Assembly (NCBI RefSeq): GCF_025947345.1
Contig: NZ_CP110011.1
Coordinates: 1,240,001-1,304,000, forward strand
Source: Flavobacterium sp. N502536
Lineage (GTDB): Bacteria > Bacteroidota > Bacteroidia > Flavobacteriales > Flavobacteriaceae
Length of the DNA: 64,000 bases
Direction: 5' to 3'
In this document: in pieces, positions 17,414 to 26,859 of the stretch
How positions within the stretch are numbered: position 1 is the stretch's first letter
Layout of the letters: each line of letters opens with the position of its first letter
Translations under genes and position numbers: made by a program
Notes under the pieces: model-generated
Told to the model about the DNA's origin: nothing
The model's database searches: none
The model's input: the letters and a program-made list of their open reading frames with translations, nothing else

Positions 17414-18811
17414 CTAAATTAATTGATATTCGGGCAGTTTGCTGATGTAATTAAAGAGTCGGATTACAGCAAAATTGGCATGTTCCTCCTTTGGATCAAA
17501 ATCGTATTTAAGTAAATTCTCCATGTCTTTCTGCACCGAATCATTTACTTTAAATAATAACCTGTTGGACAGATCAGTGATGATCGTTTTGTTATTTCCG
17601 TTCGTATCAAAGTCAATTTTTACTTCCACTTTTTCAAATTCTGATTTTGGTTTTTCAGCTTCGGCAGTCATCGTATTCAAAACTTTTCGGGTAATACTTC
17701 TCCCGCTGCAAAGCAAATCGGCTGTATTGTTGCGCTGCAGGTAAATTTGAGAAGTGAGCCAGGAGTTGCCGCCGTCCCAACCTTTTACATTAACCTGGTT
17801 GTACAAATCCATTCCTTGCTGCTTCAGAAAGAACAAAATCATCCCATCGTCAAGATCATCGATATGCAATTCATCCAGTAGCTGCAAAATATAAACTAAC
17901 GGATCTTTGATTTTCGTTCCTGAATTTTCTTTTTTATATTCTTCGGTAAAAATCTTAGTCAATAAAGGCTGAATTTCAAACTTCACCTTTCTAAAGTAAT
18001 CCCCATAATAGGTCACCAAATTTTCGGGTGGATTGTCGTAAACAAACCATTCAAGGATTTTTCGGGTAATCAGATAGGGAATGTTTTTCTGTTCAAAAAT
18101 AATATCGACCAGATCATCTGCTTTCCAGTTTCCGGTTTTACCAAAATAGATTTTATCGGTATCATCTTCGGCAAACTTCCTGTAGGCAGCTCTGTTGTCT
18201 CCATAATTCAGCCCTGCCAAAGCTCTTGCTCCGTTTTTAATATCACTTTCGGTGTAGTTTCCAATTCCGATGGTGAACAGTTCCAATAATTCGCGACTAA
18301 GGTTTTCGTTGTATTTCCCTTTTTTGTTGTCGACATTATCAAGGTACTTCACCATAGCATTCGACTTTAGGATTTGCTTGGTGAGTTCTTTAAAGTTTCC
18401 AAAAGCATGTTCCCGAAGAATCATATTGTGCTGGTAAATCCAGTAGTTGACTTTTACTTTCTGTGTGGTGGATACAAAATGATTGTGCCAGAAGCAAACC
18501 ATGTTTTCACGTAACGGAAATTCGTCATTACGCATTTTGCCAATCCACCATTTTTTTAGTTCTACTGCCGAATAGATTTCTTTCTTGAGGACTTTCTTTT
18601 TTTCTTCTGAATCTGCAGTTTTAATCGATTCTCGAAGTTCTTTGAGTTCTAATAGTGTCTTGGGATCATCCTCTAAAAAAGCGGGGAGTTGTGTGTCAAA
18701 TTTGGATTCATAGGAATGTTTTAGAAATTTTTCTAATCCCAATTTTTCAATTGCATCGGATTCTTTTCCGGAAAAACCCAATCGTAACGACCAAAGATTG
18801 CTTTTTTTCAT
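17414..18811 (-). CDS. DUF1800 domain protein
   Basis: This 465-residue protein carries typical DUF1800 segments: MVCFWHNHFVSTTQKV, ENLSRELLELFTIGIGNYTE and ARALAGLNYGD. It has no clear signal peptide from this start (MKKSNLWSLRLGFSGKESDA). It is the upstream partner of the DUF1501 gene in a two-gene operon (12 bp gap). The function is unknown; the pair is usually predicted to be exported or envelope-associated. Confidence 0.88.
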   Translation of the reverse strand: MKKSNLWSLRLGFSGKESDAIEKLGLEKFLKHSYESKFDTQLPAFLEDDPKTLLELKELRESIKTADSEEKKKVLKKEIYSAVELKKWWIGKMRNDEFPLRENMVCFWHNHFVSTTQKVKVNYWIYQHNMILREHAFGNFKELTKQILKSNAMVKYLDNVDNKKGKYNENLSRELLELFTIGIGNYTESDIKNGARALAGLNYGDNRAAYRKFAEDDTDKIYFGKTGNWKADDLVDIIFEQKNIPYLITRKILEWFVYDNPPENLVTYYGDYFRKVKFEIQPLLTKIFTEEYKKENSGTKIKDPLVYILQLLDELHIDDLDDGMILFFLKQQGMDLYNQVNVKGWDGGNSWLTSQIYLQRNNTADLLCSGRSITRKVLNTMTAEAEKPKSEFEKVEVKIDFDTNGNNKTIITDLSNRLLFKVNDSVQKDMENLLKYDFDPKEEHANFAVIRLFNYISKLPEYQLI

Positions 18812-18885
18812 AATTCAGAAATTATTACAATAAGACTTGACTTTCTATTAAAGGTTTAATGGAAGGTTCTGAGGTGTTTAGAATA

Positions 18886-18925
18886 CTAAGTCCCTAAGAC
18901 ACTAAGGTGCTAAGGTGCTAAGGCT
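18886..18925. repeat. Short tandem CTAAGGTG-type repeat
   Basis: The 188-bp gap before the DUF1800 gene contains tandem copies of a CTAAG-based unit (ACTAAGGTGC, TAAGGTGCTAAGG). Similar strings are common between flavobacterial genes. No gene is seen here. Confidence 0.5.
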
Positions 18926-19000
18926 TTAAATCTTTGGTAATAATTTAAACGGGGAATTTTGGGGGATATTGTCGTCTTTAAAATTATGATTTTCTTTAAT

Positions 19001-19225
19001 CTATTCCAGAATTTTACAATTTACACCGAGCCTATCAGCTTCAACTAAAAATTCTTGCGCAATAATTTGGTCTTCTATCTCAAGAATAATGCTATGATCA
19101 TCCAACAGCATATCTACATTTCTTTTGCAAACTACCAAAGACATCCCTAACTTTTCATTCTGCAATTTACTGAGAGCTACTTTTTGAAGTCCTTCCCTCC
19201 AACTTTCTAAAATCACCTTTACCAT
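19001..19225 (-). CDS. Small protein resembling the ribosomal L7/L12 C-terminal fold
   Basis: This 74-residue protein begins MVKVILESWREGLQKVALSK. The order of elements (a strand, helix with L-x-x-E-x-L-G-M-S-L, a C-x-x-x-V-D segment, then a helix ending EADRLGVNCKI) resembles the C-terminal domain of ribosomal protein L7/L12, where KVIREITGLGLKEAK and the final EEAGA segment occupy the same places. That is a pattern judgement only. It lies 5 bp after the 19231-19512 gene and probably shares its transcript. No function is proposed. Confidence 0.6.
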   Translation of the reverse strand: MVKVILESWREGLQKVALSKLQNEKLGMSLVVCKRNVDMLLDDHSIILEIEDQIIAQEFLVEADRLGVNCKILE

Positions 19226-19230
19226 AATTC

Positions 19231-19512
19231 CTAATTGAAGATTAAAAGCTCATCTACAAACTCCTTTTTTTCATCAACATATAAAATGTATCTACAATTA
19301 CTAAATTCCTGTTCTTGCTGATAAAGACCTAATCGAATTTCGATACATGGAGTCGGAATGAAATCATGATCTAATAAAATCGAAATAGATTTTGGAGAAA
19401 TCGTATTAAACTTAACATTCTCATATTCTTCGGCATCTATATTTTGAAAATATTTCAGAGCAAGCTTATACAACTCCTCTTTATCTTCAAGTGTTTTTTC
19501 TAATAAACTCAT
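19231..19512 (-). CDS. Hypothetical small protein
   Basis: This 93-residue acidic protein starts MSLLEKTLEDKEELYKLALK and has a hydrophilic N-terminal helix and a strand-rich rest (CIEIRLGLYQQEQEF, CRYILYVDEKKEFVDELLIF). It has no signal peptide or membrane segment. It is upstream of, and 5 bp from, the L7/L12-like gene, so the two are probably an operon. I do not recognise the family. Confidence 0.6.
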   Translation of the reverse strand: MSLLEKTLEDKEELYKLALKYFQNIDAEEYENVKFNTISPKSISILLDHDFIPTPCIEIRLGLYQQEQEFSNCRYILYVDEKKEFVDELLIFN

Positions 19513-19587
19513 TTTTTTTCAATTTTAAGTTAACCCAGCTAGGATCTAAGCGGAAATCTTCTTGATTTTTTCTTTAAAAATAAACAA

Positions 19588-19623
19588 TAAAAAAAAGCAG
19601 CTATCCTTACGATAACTGCTTTT
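19588..19623 (-). terminator. Intrinsic terminator of nrdA
   Basis: AAAAGCAGCTATC (19593-19605) pairs with GATAACTGCTTTT (19611-19623) with one mismatch and a 5-nt loop. On the minus strand it is followed by a T run. It lies 44 bp after the nrdA stop. Confidence 0.8.
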
Positions 19624-19666
19624 ATATTCTAGAAATCTGAAATCTCAGATCTACGATCTAAAATCA

Positions 19667-22060
19667 TTAAGATCCACACATTTCACAATCTTCAGGATCT
19701 GCTGCTTGTGCTTTTAAAAGCATTGCTTTATAATCCTCAACGCTGATTGCTTCTGTTTCTGCAACTAATGTTGGAGCTGTTTCTTCTTTTTTATCATTGT
19801 TCAGTGTGAACTTAATCGCATCAACCGCCGATTTTGTTCTTAGGTAATACATTCCTGTTTTTAAACCTGACTGCCAAGCGTAGAAATGCATTGACGTTAG
19901 TTTAGAATAGTTAGCATCCTGCATGAACAAGTTCAACGATTGTGATTGGTCAATGAAGTAACCTCTTTGACGTGACATATCGATAATGTCTTTCATCGAC
20001 ATTTCCCAAACTGTTTTGTAAAGATCTTTCAGGTCTTGCGGAATAATATCAATATTTTGAACTGATCCGTTATGACGCATAATTTCCTGTTTCAAATCTT
20101 CGTTCCATAAACCAAGTTTTACCAGATCTTCCAGTAAGTGTTTGTTTACTACGATGAATTCTCCAGACAATACACGACGTGTATAAATATTTGAGGTGTA
20201 CGGCTCAAAAGCTTCGTTGTTTCCAAGAATCTGTGAAGTCGAAGCAGTTGGCATTGGCGCAACCAATAATGAGTTACGAACTCCGTGCTCCATTACTTCT
20301 TTTCTTAAAGATGCCCAGTCCCAACGGCCTGATAATTCTTCATCTTTCAATCCCCACATATTGTATTGAAATTCTCCCTGAGACATTGGAGAACCCGCAA
20401 AAGTTGAATAAGGTCCTTCTTCTTTCGCCATTTCCATAGAAGCGGTTACGGCTGCGAAGTATAATGTTTCGAAAATTTCCTGATTTAATGCTTTTGCCTC
20501 ATCACTTGTAAATGGCATACGCAACATGATAAAAGCATCTGCTAAACCTTGCACTCCTAATCCTACCGGACGGTGACGCAAGTTAGAATTTTCTGCTTCT
20601 TTAACCGGGTAGTAATTTCTGTCGATTACTTTGTTCAGGTTACGCGTTACACGTTTGGTAACATTGTAAAGTGCTTCGTGATCGAATTTACCGTTATCAA
20701 TAAACATTGGCAACGAAATAGACGCCAGGTTACAAACTGCAATTTCATCTTTAGAAGTGTACTCCATAATTTCAGTACACAAGTTAGACGAACGAATGGT
20801 TCCTAAGTTCTTGTGGTTTGATTTACGGTTTGCCGCATCTTTGTACAGCATATAAGGCGTTCCGGTTTCGATTTGTGATTCCAGGATTTTCTCCCATAAT
20901 TCACGTGCACGAATCGTTTTTCTACCTTTTCCTCTAAATTCATAATCCAGATACAATGCTTCAAACTCTTCTCCATAAACATCATACAGACCAGGACATT
21001 CGTTAGGACACATTAACGTCCAAGTAGTATCTTCCTGTACACGTTTCATGAACAAATCTGAAGTCCACATTGCGAAGAATAAATCTCTCGCACGCATCTC
21101 TTCTTTTCCTGTATTTTTCTTTAAATCTAAGAAATCGAAAATATCAGCATGCCAGGTTTCGATGTAAATCGCAAAACTTCCTTTACGTTTTCCACCACCC
21201 TGATCTACATAACGAGCGGTATCGTTGAAAACTCTCAACATCGGAACAATTCCGTTTGAAGTTCCGTTTGTACCACGAATGTACGATCCGGTCGCACGAA
21301 CGTTATGAATAGAAAGACCAATTCCTCCCGCTGATTGCGAGATTTTAGCCGTTTGTTTTAAAGTATCATAAATACCATCAATACTATCATCCTGCATGGC
21401 CAAAAGGAAACAGGAAGACATTTGAGGTTTTGGAGTTCCCGCATTGAACAACGTTGGTGTTGCATGCGTAAAGAACTTTTTAGACATTAAGTCGTACGTC
21501 TCAATTACCGATTTTAAATCGTCAAGGTGAATACCAACCGAAACACGCATCAACATATGTTGTGGTCTTTCGACGATTTTACCATTAATTTTTAGCAAAT
21601 AAGAACGTTCTAAGGTTTTGAAACCAAAATAATCGTAATTAAAATCTCTTGTATAAATGATATGAGAATCAAGGAAAGCAGAGTTTTCCTGAATTACTTT
21701 AAATACTTCATCCGAAAGCAACGGAGCGTCTTGTCCGTTTCTTGGATTTACGTAATTGTACATATCCTTCATCGTTTCTGAGAACGATTTCTTAGTATTT
21801 GAATGTAGATTTGAAATTGCCACACGTGCTGCTAATTGTGCATAATCAGGATGCGCAATAGTCATAGAAGCCGCCGTTTCTGCCGCAAGATTATCTAATT
21901 CAGAAGTAGAAACCCCATCATACAATCCTTCGATAACTCTCATCGCTACCTTAACAGGATCTACAAGTTCATTTAAACCATAACACAATTTTTTGATTCT
22001 TTCTGTAATCTTATCAAACATTACCGGCTCTTTATGGCCATCTCTTTTTACTACATACAT
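19667..22060 (-). CDS. nrdA: Ribonucleoside-diphosphate reductase, alpha subunit (class I)
   Basis: This 797-residue catalytic subunit has an N-terminal ATP-cone (about 1-90), the active-site segment with [28 protein letters not shown], and a C-terminal redox tail ending CEMCGS. With NrdB it reduces ribonucleotides to deoxyribonucleotides in the cytoplasm. The two genes lie 251 bp apart on the same strand, with nrdB upstream. The C-terminal CxxC is the pair that reduces the active-site disulfide. The length fits the class Ia family. Confidence 0.96.
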   Translation of the reverse strand: MYVVKRDGHKEPVMFDKITERIKKLCYGLNELVDPVKVAMRVIEGLYDGVSTSELDNLAAETAASMTIAHPDYAQLAARVAISNLHSNTKKSFSETMKDMYNYVNPRNGQDAPLLSDEVFKVIQENSAFLDSHIIYTRDFNYDYFGFKTLERSYLLKINGKIVERPQHMLMRVSVGIHLDDLKSVIETYDLMSKKFFTHATPTLFNAGTPKPQMSSCFLLAMQDDSIDGIYDTLKQTAKISQSAGGIGLSIHNVRATGSYIRGTNGTSNGIVPMLRVFNDTARYVDQGGGKRKGSFAIYIETWHADIFDFLDLKKNTGKEEMRARDLFFAMWTSDLFMKRVQEDTTWTLMCPNECPGLYDVYGEEFEALYLDYEFRGKGRKTIRARELWEKILESQIETGTPYMLYKDAANRKSNHKNLGTIRSSNLCTEIMEYTSKDEIAVCNLASISLPMFIDNGKFDHEALYNVTKRVTRNLNKVIDRNYYPVKEAENSNLRHRPVGLGVQGLADAFIMLRMPFTSDEAKALNQEIFETLYFAAVTASMEMAKEEGPYSTFAGSPMSQGEFQYNMWGLKDEELSGRWDWASLRKEVMEHGVRNSLLVAPMPTASTSQILGNNEAFEPYTSNIYTRRVLSGEFIVVNKHLLEDLVKLGLWNEDLKQEIMRHNGSVQNIDIIPQDLKDLYKTVWEMSMKDIIDMSRQRGYFIDQSQSLNLFMQDANYSKLTSMHFYAWQSGLKTGMYYLRTKSAVDAIKFTLNNDKKEETAPTLVAETEAISVEDYKAMLLKAQAADPEDCEMCGS

Positions 22061-22311
22061 AAGCTTACTATTTTAGTTATTGAAAAAATGAAAGACTCTG
22101 GAATAACGATTCCCAAAGCTTAAACATTGTGTGTTTTTAAATTATTTTTTGAGAATTGTAGGATTCTCAATAGTTATCTGATTCCAATCCGAAAAACAGA
22201 TTGAAAGGCATTAAAAATTGTTCTTGAATCAACTATTGGGGATGAAGATTCAATCTTAAAAATGATTTATTCTTTTTTAGCGTTAGTGGCCACTAAAATG
22301 ATTCCTGTTGT

Positions 22312-23289
22312 CTAAAAATCTGCATCAAATGAAATTTTCTGAGCATCACTGTCGGTGTTCATCACACCCGATTTTTGATACTCTGCAACACGTTTTTCAA
22401 AGAAATTAGTTTTTCCCTGAAGAGAGATCATGTCCATGAAGTCAAACGGATTCGCTGACCCATATACACGCTCACAACCTAATTCTACTAATAATCTATC
22501 CGCAACAAACTCTAAATATTGCGTCATTAAAGTAGCATTCATTCCTATTAAACTTACCGGAAGAGATTCTGTTACAAACTCTCTTTCGATATTTAAAGCA
22601 TCAACAATGATTTCTTTAATTCTGTCTTTTGGTACTTTATTTACTAAGTGGTGATTGTGCAAGTGTACTGCAAAATCACAGTGCACGCCTTCGTCACGTG
22701 AAATTAGCTCGTTAGAAAAAGTCAAACCTGGCATTAAACCACGTTTTTTCAACCAATAAATAGAACAGAAAGCACCTGAGAAAAAGATTCCTTCTACTGC
22801 TGCAAAAGCAATTAGTCTTTCAGCAAATGAATCGGATTCGATCCATTTTAAAGCCCATTCTGCTTTCTTGCCAATTGCAGGAAAAACTTCTAAAGCATTA
22901 AATAATTCTGCTTTCTCTGCTTCGTCTTTTACGTAAGTATCAATTAATAAAGAATACGTCTCACTATGAATATTTTCCATCATGATCTGGAATCCATAGA
23001 AAAATTTAGCTTCGGCATATTGAACTTCATTTACAAAGTTCTCTGCCAGATTTTCATTTACAATTCCGTCAGAAGCTGCAAAGAATGCTAAAATGTGTTT
23101 GATGAAATATCTTTCGTCGTCACTTAACTTATTATTCCAGTCTGTCAAATCCTGGTGCAAATCGATTTCTTCCGCAGTCCAGAAACTAGCCTCCATCTTT
23201 TTGTACCATTCCCAAATATCATGATGTTTAATAGGAAAAATAACGAAACGATTTTTATTTTCTTGTAATATTGGCTCGACTTGTGACAT
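22312..23289 (-). CDS. nrdB: Ribonucleoside-diphosphate reductase, beta subunit (class I)
   Basis: This 325-residue subunit has the diiron and radical motifs. [14 protein letters not shown] supplies Glu and His ligands and the presumed radical tyrosine. [19 protein letters not shown] and [18 protein letters not shown] supply the second Glu/His set. It provides the tyrosyl radical to NrdA. It is upstream of nrdA, and the 251-bp gap between them holds no clear gene or terminator that I can see. Confidence 0.95.
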   Translation of the reverse strand: MSQVEPILQENKNRFVIFPIKHHDIWEWYKKMEASFWTAEEIDLHQDLTDWNNKLSDDERYFIKHILAFFAASDGIVNENLAENFVNEVQYAEAKFFYGFQIMMENIHSETYSLLIDTYVKDEAEKAELFNALEVFPAIGKKAEWALKWIESDSFAERLIAFAAVEGIFFSGAFCSIYWLKKRGLMPGLTFSNELISRDEGVHCDFAVHLHNHHLVNKVPKDRIKEIIVDALNIEREFVTESLPVSLIGMNATLMTQYLEFVADRLLVELGCERVYGSANPFDFMDMISLQGKTNFFEKRVAEYQKSGVMNTDSDAQKISFDADF

Positions 23290-23625
23290 GAAATTTTACT
23301 TTAATTTTTATACTAAATTTTTGCTAATTCAGTAGACTACAAAGATTGTCATTTGTTGCCAAAAATAAAAGCCAAACTTATTCACAATCGGGCGTAGTTT
23401 TTAACAACAGCGAAAAATTGAGATATTTTTCATACAACAATTAAGACACTGTAAATGAGTAAATTAATCCTTACATTTACTGCTCATTTTGCTGTAGAAT
23501 ATAGACTTTTTAGAATAAAAAGCAAGAATTTTTTAAATGTTTTTAAAAGTTTTTTCCCTGCCTCTTCTCTCTTTTTCTGATCAATTTTTGAGTACTTCCC
23601 AGCAACGGTAATGGCTACCGATTTT
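23290..23625. other. Intergenic region upstream of nrdB
   Basis: This 336-bp stretch holds the nrdB promoter region and the end of the DUF3109 gene's downstream sequence. An AATCTTTG element (plus 23340-23347) resembles a -7 box, but I find no TTTG at the right distance, so I do not call a promoter. No convincing gene is present. Confidence 0.4.
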
Positions 23626-24195
23626 TTAAGATTTCTTAAGTTCTTCGGCAACTTTTTCAAGCTCCAAATACCAGTCCTGTCCAAAGCGGCGAATTAGGGC
23701 TTCTTTGACAAATTTATATACCGGAACTTCCAACTCTTTACCTAACGAACAGGCATCGTCGCAAATATCCCACTTATCATAGTTCACCGCAGCAAACTCT
23801 GTAAAGTCTTTCACTCGTATCGGGTACAAATGACAGGAAACCGGCTTTTTCCAATCTACGATTCCCTGATTGTATGCCTGCTCGATTCCGCAAAGCGCAG
23901 TCTTGCCGTCAAAAATAACGTAGGCACAGTCCTTATTATCAATCAGAGGCGTTTCAAGATCACCATCCGTTCCTTTCACCCAGGTTCCCTGAGCTTCGAT
24001 CGCAGCAATTCCTTCTTTTCGCAGGAAGGGCTTTACTTTAGGATAAATTTCTTCCAGAATTTTAGTTTCTGCTTCACTCAACGGCGCACCGGCATCTCCG
24101 TCAACACAGCAGGCTCCTTTACAAGCTGACAAGTTGCACACAAATTCTTTTTCAAGAATATCTTCTGAAATAATGGTTTTTCCTAATTGAAACAT
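23626..24195 (-). CDS. DUF3109 family protein
   Basis: This 189-residue protein begins [20 protein letters not shown] and has a cysteine-rich start ([17 protein letters not shown]), with further Cys in [16 protein letters not shown] and VSCHLYPIR and near [10 protein letters not shown]. This is the DUF3109 pattern, thought to be a metal or Fe-S-binding family. The start at 24195 is chosen because it begins at the conserved region; an upstream ATG would add 14 residues. The role is not known. Confidence 0.85.
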   Translation of the reverse strand: MFQLGKTIISEDILEKEFVCNLSACKGACCVDGDAGAPLSEAETKILEEIYPKVKPFLRKEGIAAIEAQGTWVKGTDGDLETPLIDNKDCAYVIFDGKTALCGIEQAYNQGIVDWKKPVSCHLYPIRVKDFTEFAAVNYDKWDICDDACSLGKELEVPVYKFVKEALIRRFGQDWYLELEKVAEELKKS

Positions 24196-24474
24196 GATAC
24201 TTAAATACTGTAATTTATAAAGTGCAAAGATACGCAAAGAAAGCAGATATTCCTTTTATTCTTTCCTCACACTTGTCTGACATTTTTTTACGCAAAGGCC
24301 GCATCGGAATCTTTTGCACAAAACAGCCTCAATACTTTACCCCAAACGCCTTGCAAATATGCAAAACAACTTACTTGTTGTTACAAAAATCATTTTTTTA
24401 GACCGTAATACGTGTTTTTATAACAAAAATACCCGTCGTTTCATATATCCTAAAAAAGCATTAACTTTATTATC

Positions 24475-24482
24475 TACTTTTG
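24475..24482 (+). promoter_or_regulatory. -7 element of the marC-like gene
   Basis: TACTTTTG matches TAnnTTTG and lies 30 bp before the ATG at 24512. No clear TTTG is seen at 19 bp upstream. It favours the 24512 start over a longer reading frame from 24314. Confidence 0.45.
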
Positions 24483-24511
24483 CACATCTCTTAACTCTAA
24501 ATAAAAAAATT

Positions 24512-25090
24512 ATGTTAGAAATTGATTTTAAGGAAATTATCACTGTTGGAATGGTACTTTTTGCCGTAATCGATATTGTAGGGTCAATTCCGATTATTAT
24601 CAATTTAAGAGCAAAGGTGGGACATATCGAATCGGAGAAGGCTTCAATCGTTGCCGGTTTGATTATGATCATTTTTCTTTTTATCGGAGAAGGCTTTTTG
24701 CAGCTTATTGGAATAGATGTACACTCCTTTGCTGTGGCAGGATCTTTTGTATTGTTCTTTTTGGCGCTGGAAATGATTTTAGGTATTCGAATCTATCGTG
24801 ACGAAGAACCGGGGTCGGCCTCTATTGTCCCTTTGGCTTTTCCGTTAATTGCAGGTGCCGGTACGATGACTACTTTGTTATCGCTTCGCTCTCAATTTCA
24901 CACGATTAACATTGTCATTGCGATTTTACTGAACATTTTTCTGGTATACTTTGTTTTGAAATCTTCTAAAAAAATAGAAACTTTATTAGGAGAAAACGGA
25001 CTTGGTGTAGTTCGCAAGACATTTGGAGTCATCCTTTTAGCAATTGCTGTTAAATTATTTGCTGCTAATGTTAAAGGTTTGTTTGTCTAA
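24512..25090 (+). CDS. MarC family membrane protein
   Basis: This 192-residue protein has six predicted membrane segments and the MarC pattern (DIVGSIPIIINL near the start, FPLIAGAGTM in the middle). Members are inner-membrane proteins of unclear transport role, often annotated as NAAT transporters. The start at 24512 is used because it places the first membrane helix correctly and a -7 box lies just upstream. A small membrane protein gene follows 107 bp later. Confidence 0.85.
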   Translation: MLEIDFKEIITVGMVLFAVIDIVGSIPIIINLRAKVGHIESEKASIVAGLIMIIFLFIGEGFLQLIGIDVHSFAVAGSFVLFFLALEMILGIRIYRDEEPGSASIVPLAFPLIAGAGTMTTLLSLRSQFHTINIVIAILLNIFLVYFVLKSSKKIETLLGENGLGVVRKTFGVILLAIAVKLFAANVKGLFV

Positions 25091-25197
25091 CATTTATTTT
25101 TATAAATTTACCCCATAAAATTTCTAAAATATAACTTTAAGATATTTTTCACATCGCGAAGTTCTACTTTATTATTTTAGACAAACAAACAACCATT

Positions 25198-25398
25198 ATG
25201 AAAATCTTTACTTCTATCTTAGTGCTTCTGGCATTAGCTTTAATCGTTTTTAATATTACGTTGCTAGACTTCAAAAATCCTTTTCAGGGAGACAGTGTAG
25301 TAGCTTTTATTGGGATCGCTGCTTCATTTTGCGCCGTTTTAATTCTTTTGATTTTTAGAATCTCAAAAAGAATTGAAGAAAAAACAAACGGACGATAA
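25198..25398 (+). CDS. Small two-helix membrane protein
   Basis: This 66-residue protein starts MKIFTSILVLLALALIVFNI and has two hydrophobic stretches (about residues 4-24 and 35-54), followed by a basic C-terminus. It ends 4 bp before the start of the FAD-binding protein gene, so the two are probably one transcript. I know of no defined function. Confidence 0.7.
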   Translation: MKIFTSILVLLALALIVFNITLLDFKNPFQGDSVVAFIGIAASFCAVLILLIFRISKRIEEKTNGR

Positions 25399-25402
25399 CA
25401 CT

Positions 25403-26008
25403 ATGTTTGACGTTTTAATTATTGGCGGAGGCGTTTCAGGCATGTCCTGTGCCCTCGTTCTGGGATCAGCTAAAAACAAAGTTTTTGCAACCGATAAGAA
25501 AATCGGGATTTTTACACATCAAAAAAACTCTTCACTGCAAGAGGCTATTTTTTACAATGCTTATGGCATTACACCAGGCAAACTAGGATCTGATTTGCTT
25601 CTGGAAAGCACAAAAGATTTGGCCAGCAGTTACCCACACATTACGCAGATCGAAAATGAAAAAGTAGTTAAAGTCGAAGGTGCTTACCCTGACTTTACAG
25701 TAACTACCAACAAAAACACTTATAAAACCAAAAGTATTGTCGTAGGAATTGGCTCTGCGAATACTTTTGATATCGAAGGTTTGATGCACTATATCGAACC
25801 TCATAAAAAAGCACTTCCCGAAAAACAACGTATCCAGCTTAAAAACGACGACCACAAAGTTGCCGATGGTATTTATGTTATTGGGACTTTGGCAGGCTGG
25901 AGAAGCCAATTGGCCATTGCAGCCGGAAGTGGCGCAGCTGTTGCCACAGATATCCTGACTTTATGGAATAACGGCGTGCAAACGCATGCCCACGACAGCA
26001 TTCGATAA
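25403..26008 (+). CDS. Single-domain FAD/NAD(P)-binding oxidoreductase, thioredoxin reductase-like
   Basis: This 201-residue protein starts MFDVLIIGGGVSGMSCALVL, a GxGxxG dinucleotide-binding motif, and ends with GIYVIGTLAGWRSQLAIAAG, similar to the second FAD-contact motif of thioredoxin reductases. At 201 residues it is about two thirds of the usual length, and the NADPH domain with its CxxC appears to be missing. It may act with a separate partner. The start at 25403 is used because the motif begins there; a frame opening 30 bp upstream would overlap the membrane protein gene. Confidence 0.75.
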   Translation: MFDVLIIGGGVSGMSCALVLGSAKNKVFATDKKIGIFTHQKNSSLQEAIFYNAYGITPGKLGSDLLLESTKDLASSYPHITQIENEKVVKVEGAYPDFTVTTNKNTYKTKSIVVGIGSANTFDIEGLMHYIEPHKKALPEKQRIQLKNDDHKVADGIYVIGTLAGWRSQLAIAAGSGAAVATDILTLWNNGVQTHAHDSIR

Positions 26009-26034
26009 AACAAACACAGCTGTTAAATAAAACG

Positions 26035-26097
26035 AAACCATTAAGAAATTAAGGTAACCAGCTTTAAAGCAGGATAAACTTAATTTCTTAATGGTTT
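26035..26097. terminator. Bidirectional intrinsic terminator
   Basis: A perfect 19-bp inverted repeat, AAACCATTAAGAAATTAAG (26035-26053) with its complement (26079-26097), lies between two convergent genes and can serve both. Confidence 0.75.
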
Positions 26098-26111
26098 GAA
26101 ATTTTTATGTT

Positions 26112-26426
26112 TTATTTTACCGAAACGATTTGGGTTACTTTAATATGATTTTCGTCTTCCGATTTCCAGATTTCTCCTTTCACCGAGACAATATCTCCTA
26201 TTTTTAATACTTTGTAATTTTGAGGCCCGCCAACATTCACTATACTGATTGTTGCAAAATACACCTCTTTAGCGTCTGTTGAGATTTTTGCCGTATATCC
26301 GTCTTTTCCCGACTCGATTGCATCTACTTTACCCGCAATCGTATTACTATTACTTTTGGTAACCGTACAGGAAACAACAAGAACCATTACAACCAATAGC
26401 AAGGTTATTCTTTTTAGATTTTTCAT
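26112..26426 (-). CDS. Small lipoprotein
   Basis: This 104-residue protein has a clear lipoprotein signal (LVVMVLVVSC, Cys20). The mature part is beta-rich (GKVDAIESGKDGYTAKISTD, then GDIVSVKGEIWKSEDENHIK) and may form a small OB-like barrel; that is a guess from pattern. It is convergent with the FAD protein gene, with a bidirectional terminator between. Function unknown. Confidence 0.75.
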   Translation of the reverse strand: MKNLKRITLLLVVMVLVVSCTVTKSNSNTIAGKVDAIESGKDGYTAKISTDAKEVYFATISIVNVGGPQNYKVLKIGDIVSVKGEIWKSEDENHIKVTQIVSVK

Positions 26427-26475
26427 AATAGTAGCTTCATTAAAACAGGCCCATTTAGAGCATTAAGTACTGCTC

Positions 26476-26841
26476 TTATTGCAATTGCGTACAACTACCG
26501 GCAATCACTTTTAAATTCTCCTCAAATTGTTTCCAAACCCTGATGTATCGAAAAGTTCCGCTCACGGGATTGTGATTAAAATTTCCTTTCAGTAAAATTG
26601 TTACTGCAACTACAGCCGAATCATTGATTACAGTTATAATCTGATCCGAAGCTTCTAATACCTCGATTTGTATTTTACCTGAACGATACGTATTCAAGTC
26701 AAATTCTTTGGTAATCGTTTGTCCATCCGGTAAATTAAAAAGCAAATCATCGTGCAGTACGTTTTCCAGCGTTGGAAGATCCGCATTTTTCATGGCCGTT
26801 AACAGTTCAATCTCAGCATTTACAACAGTTTCTATTTTCAT
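26476..26841 (-). CDS. DUF4440/NTF2-like protein
   Basis: This 121-residue protein has the NTF2-like pattern: a first helix (VVNAEIELLTAMKNADLPTL), then LENVLHDDLLFNLPDG, strands, and RVWKQFEENLKVIAGSCTQ at the end. Such folds bind small ligands or act as small enzymes; no substrate can be named. It lies 18 bp after the S41 protease gene and is probably cotranscribed with it. Confidence 0.75.
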   Translation of the reverse strand: MKIETVVNAEIELLTAMKNADLPTLENVLHDDLLFNLPDGQTITKEFDLNTYRSGKIQIEVLEASDQIITVINDSAVVAVTILLKGNFNHNPVSGTFRYIRVWKQFEENLKVIAGSCTQLQ

Positions 26842-26859
26842 CTGATAAAGAATTAAAGA

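Noticed and set aside
23290..23350. nrdB promoter with NrdR box
   Set aside because: AATCTTTG is only a partial -7 match, no TTTG lies at about 19 bp, and no paired NrdR-type palindrome was found.
23484..23684. 66-codon basic frame at the end of the DUF3109 gene
   Set aside because: It overlaps the conserved DUF3109 gene in another frame and shows only Lys-rich composition; treated as a shadow.
24314..24511. 66-residue N-terminal extension of the MarC-like gene
   Set aside because: The added residues are not membrane-like, and a TACTTTTG box lies within this stretch 30 bp before the better ATG.
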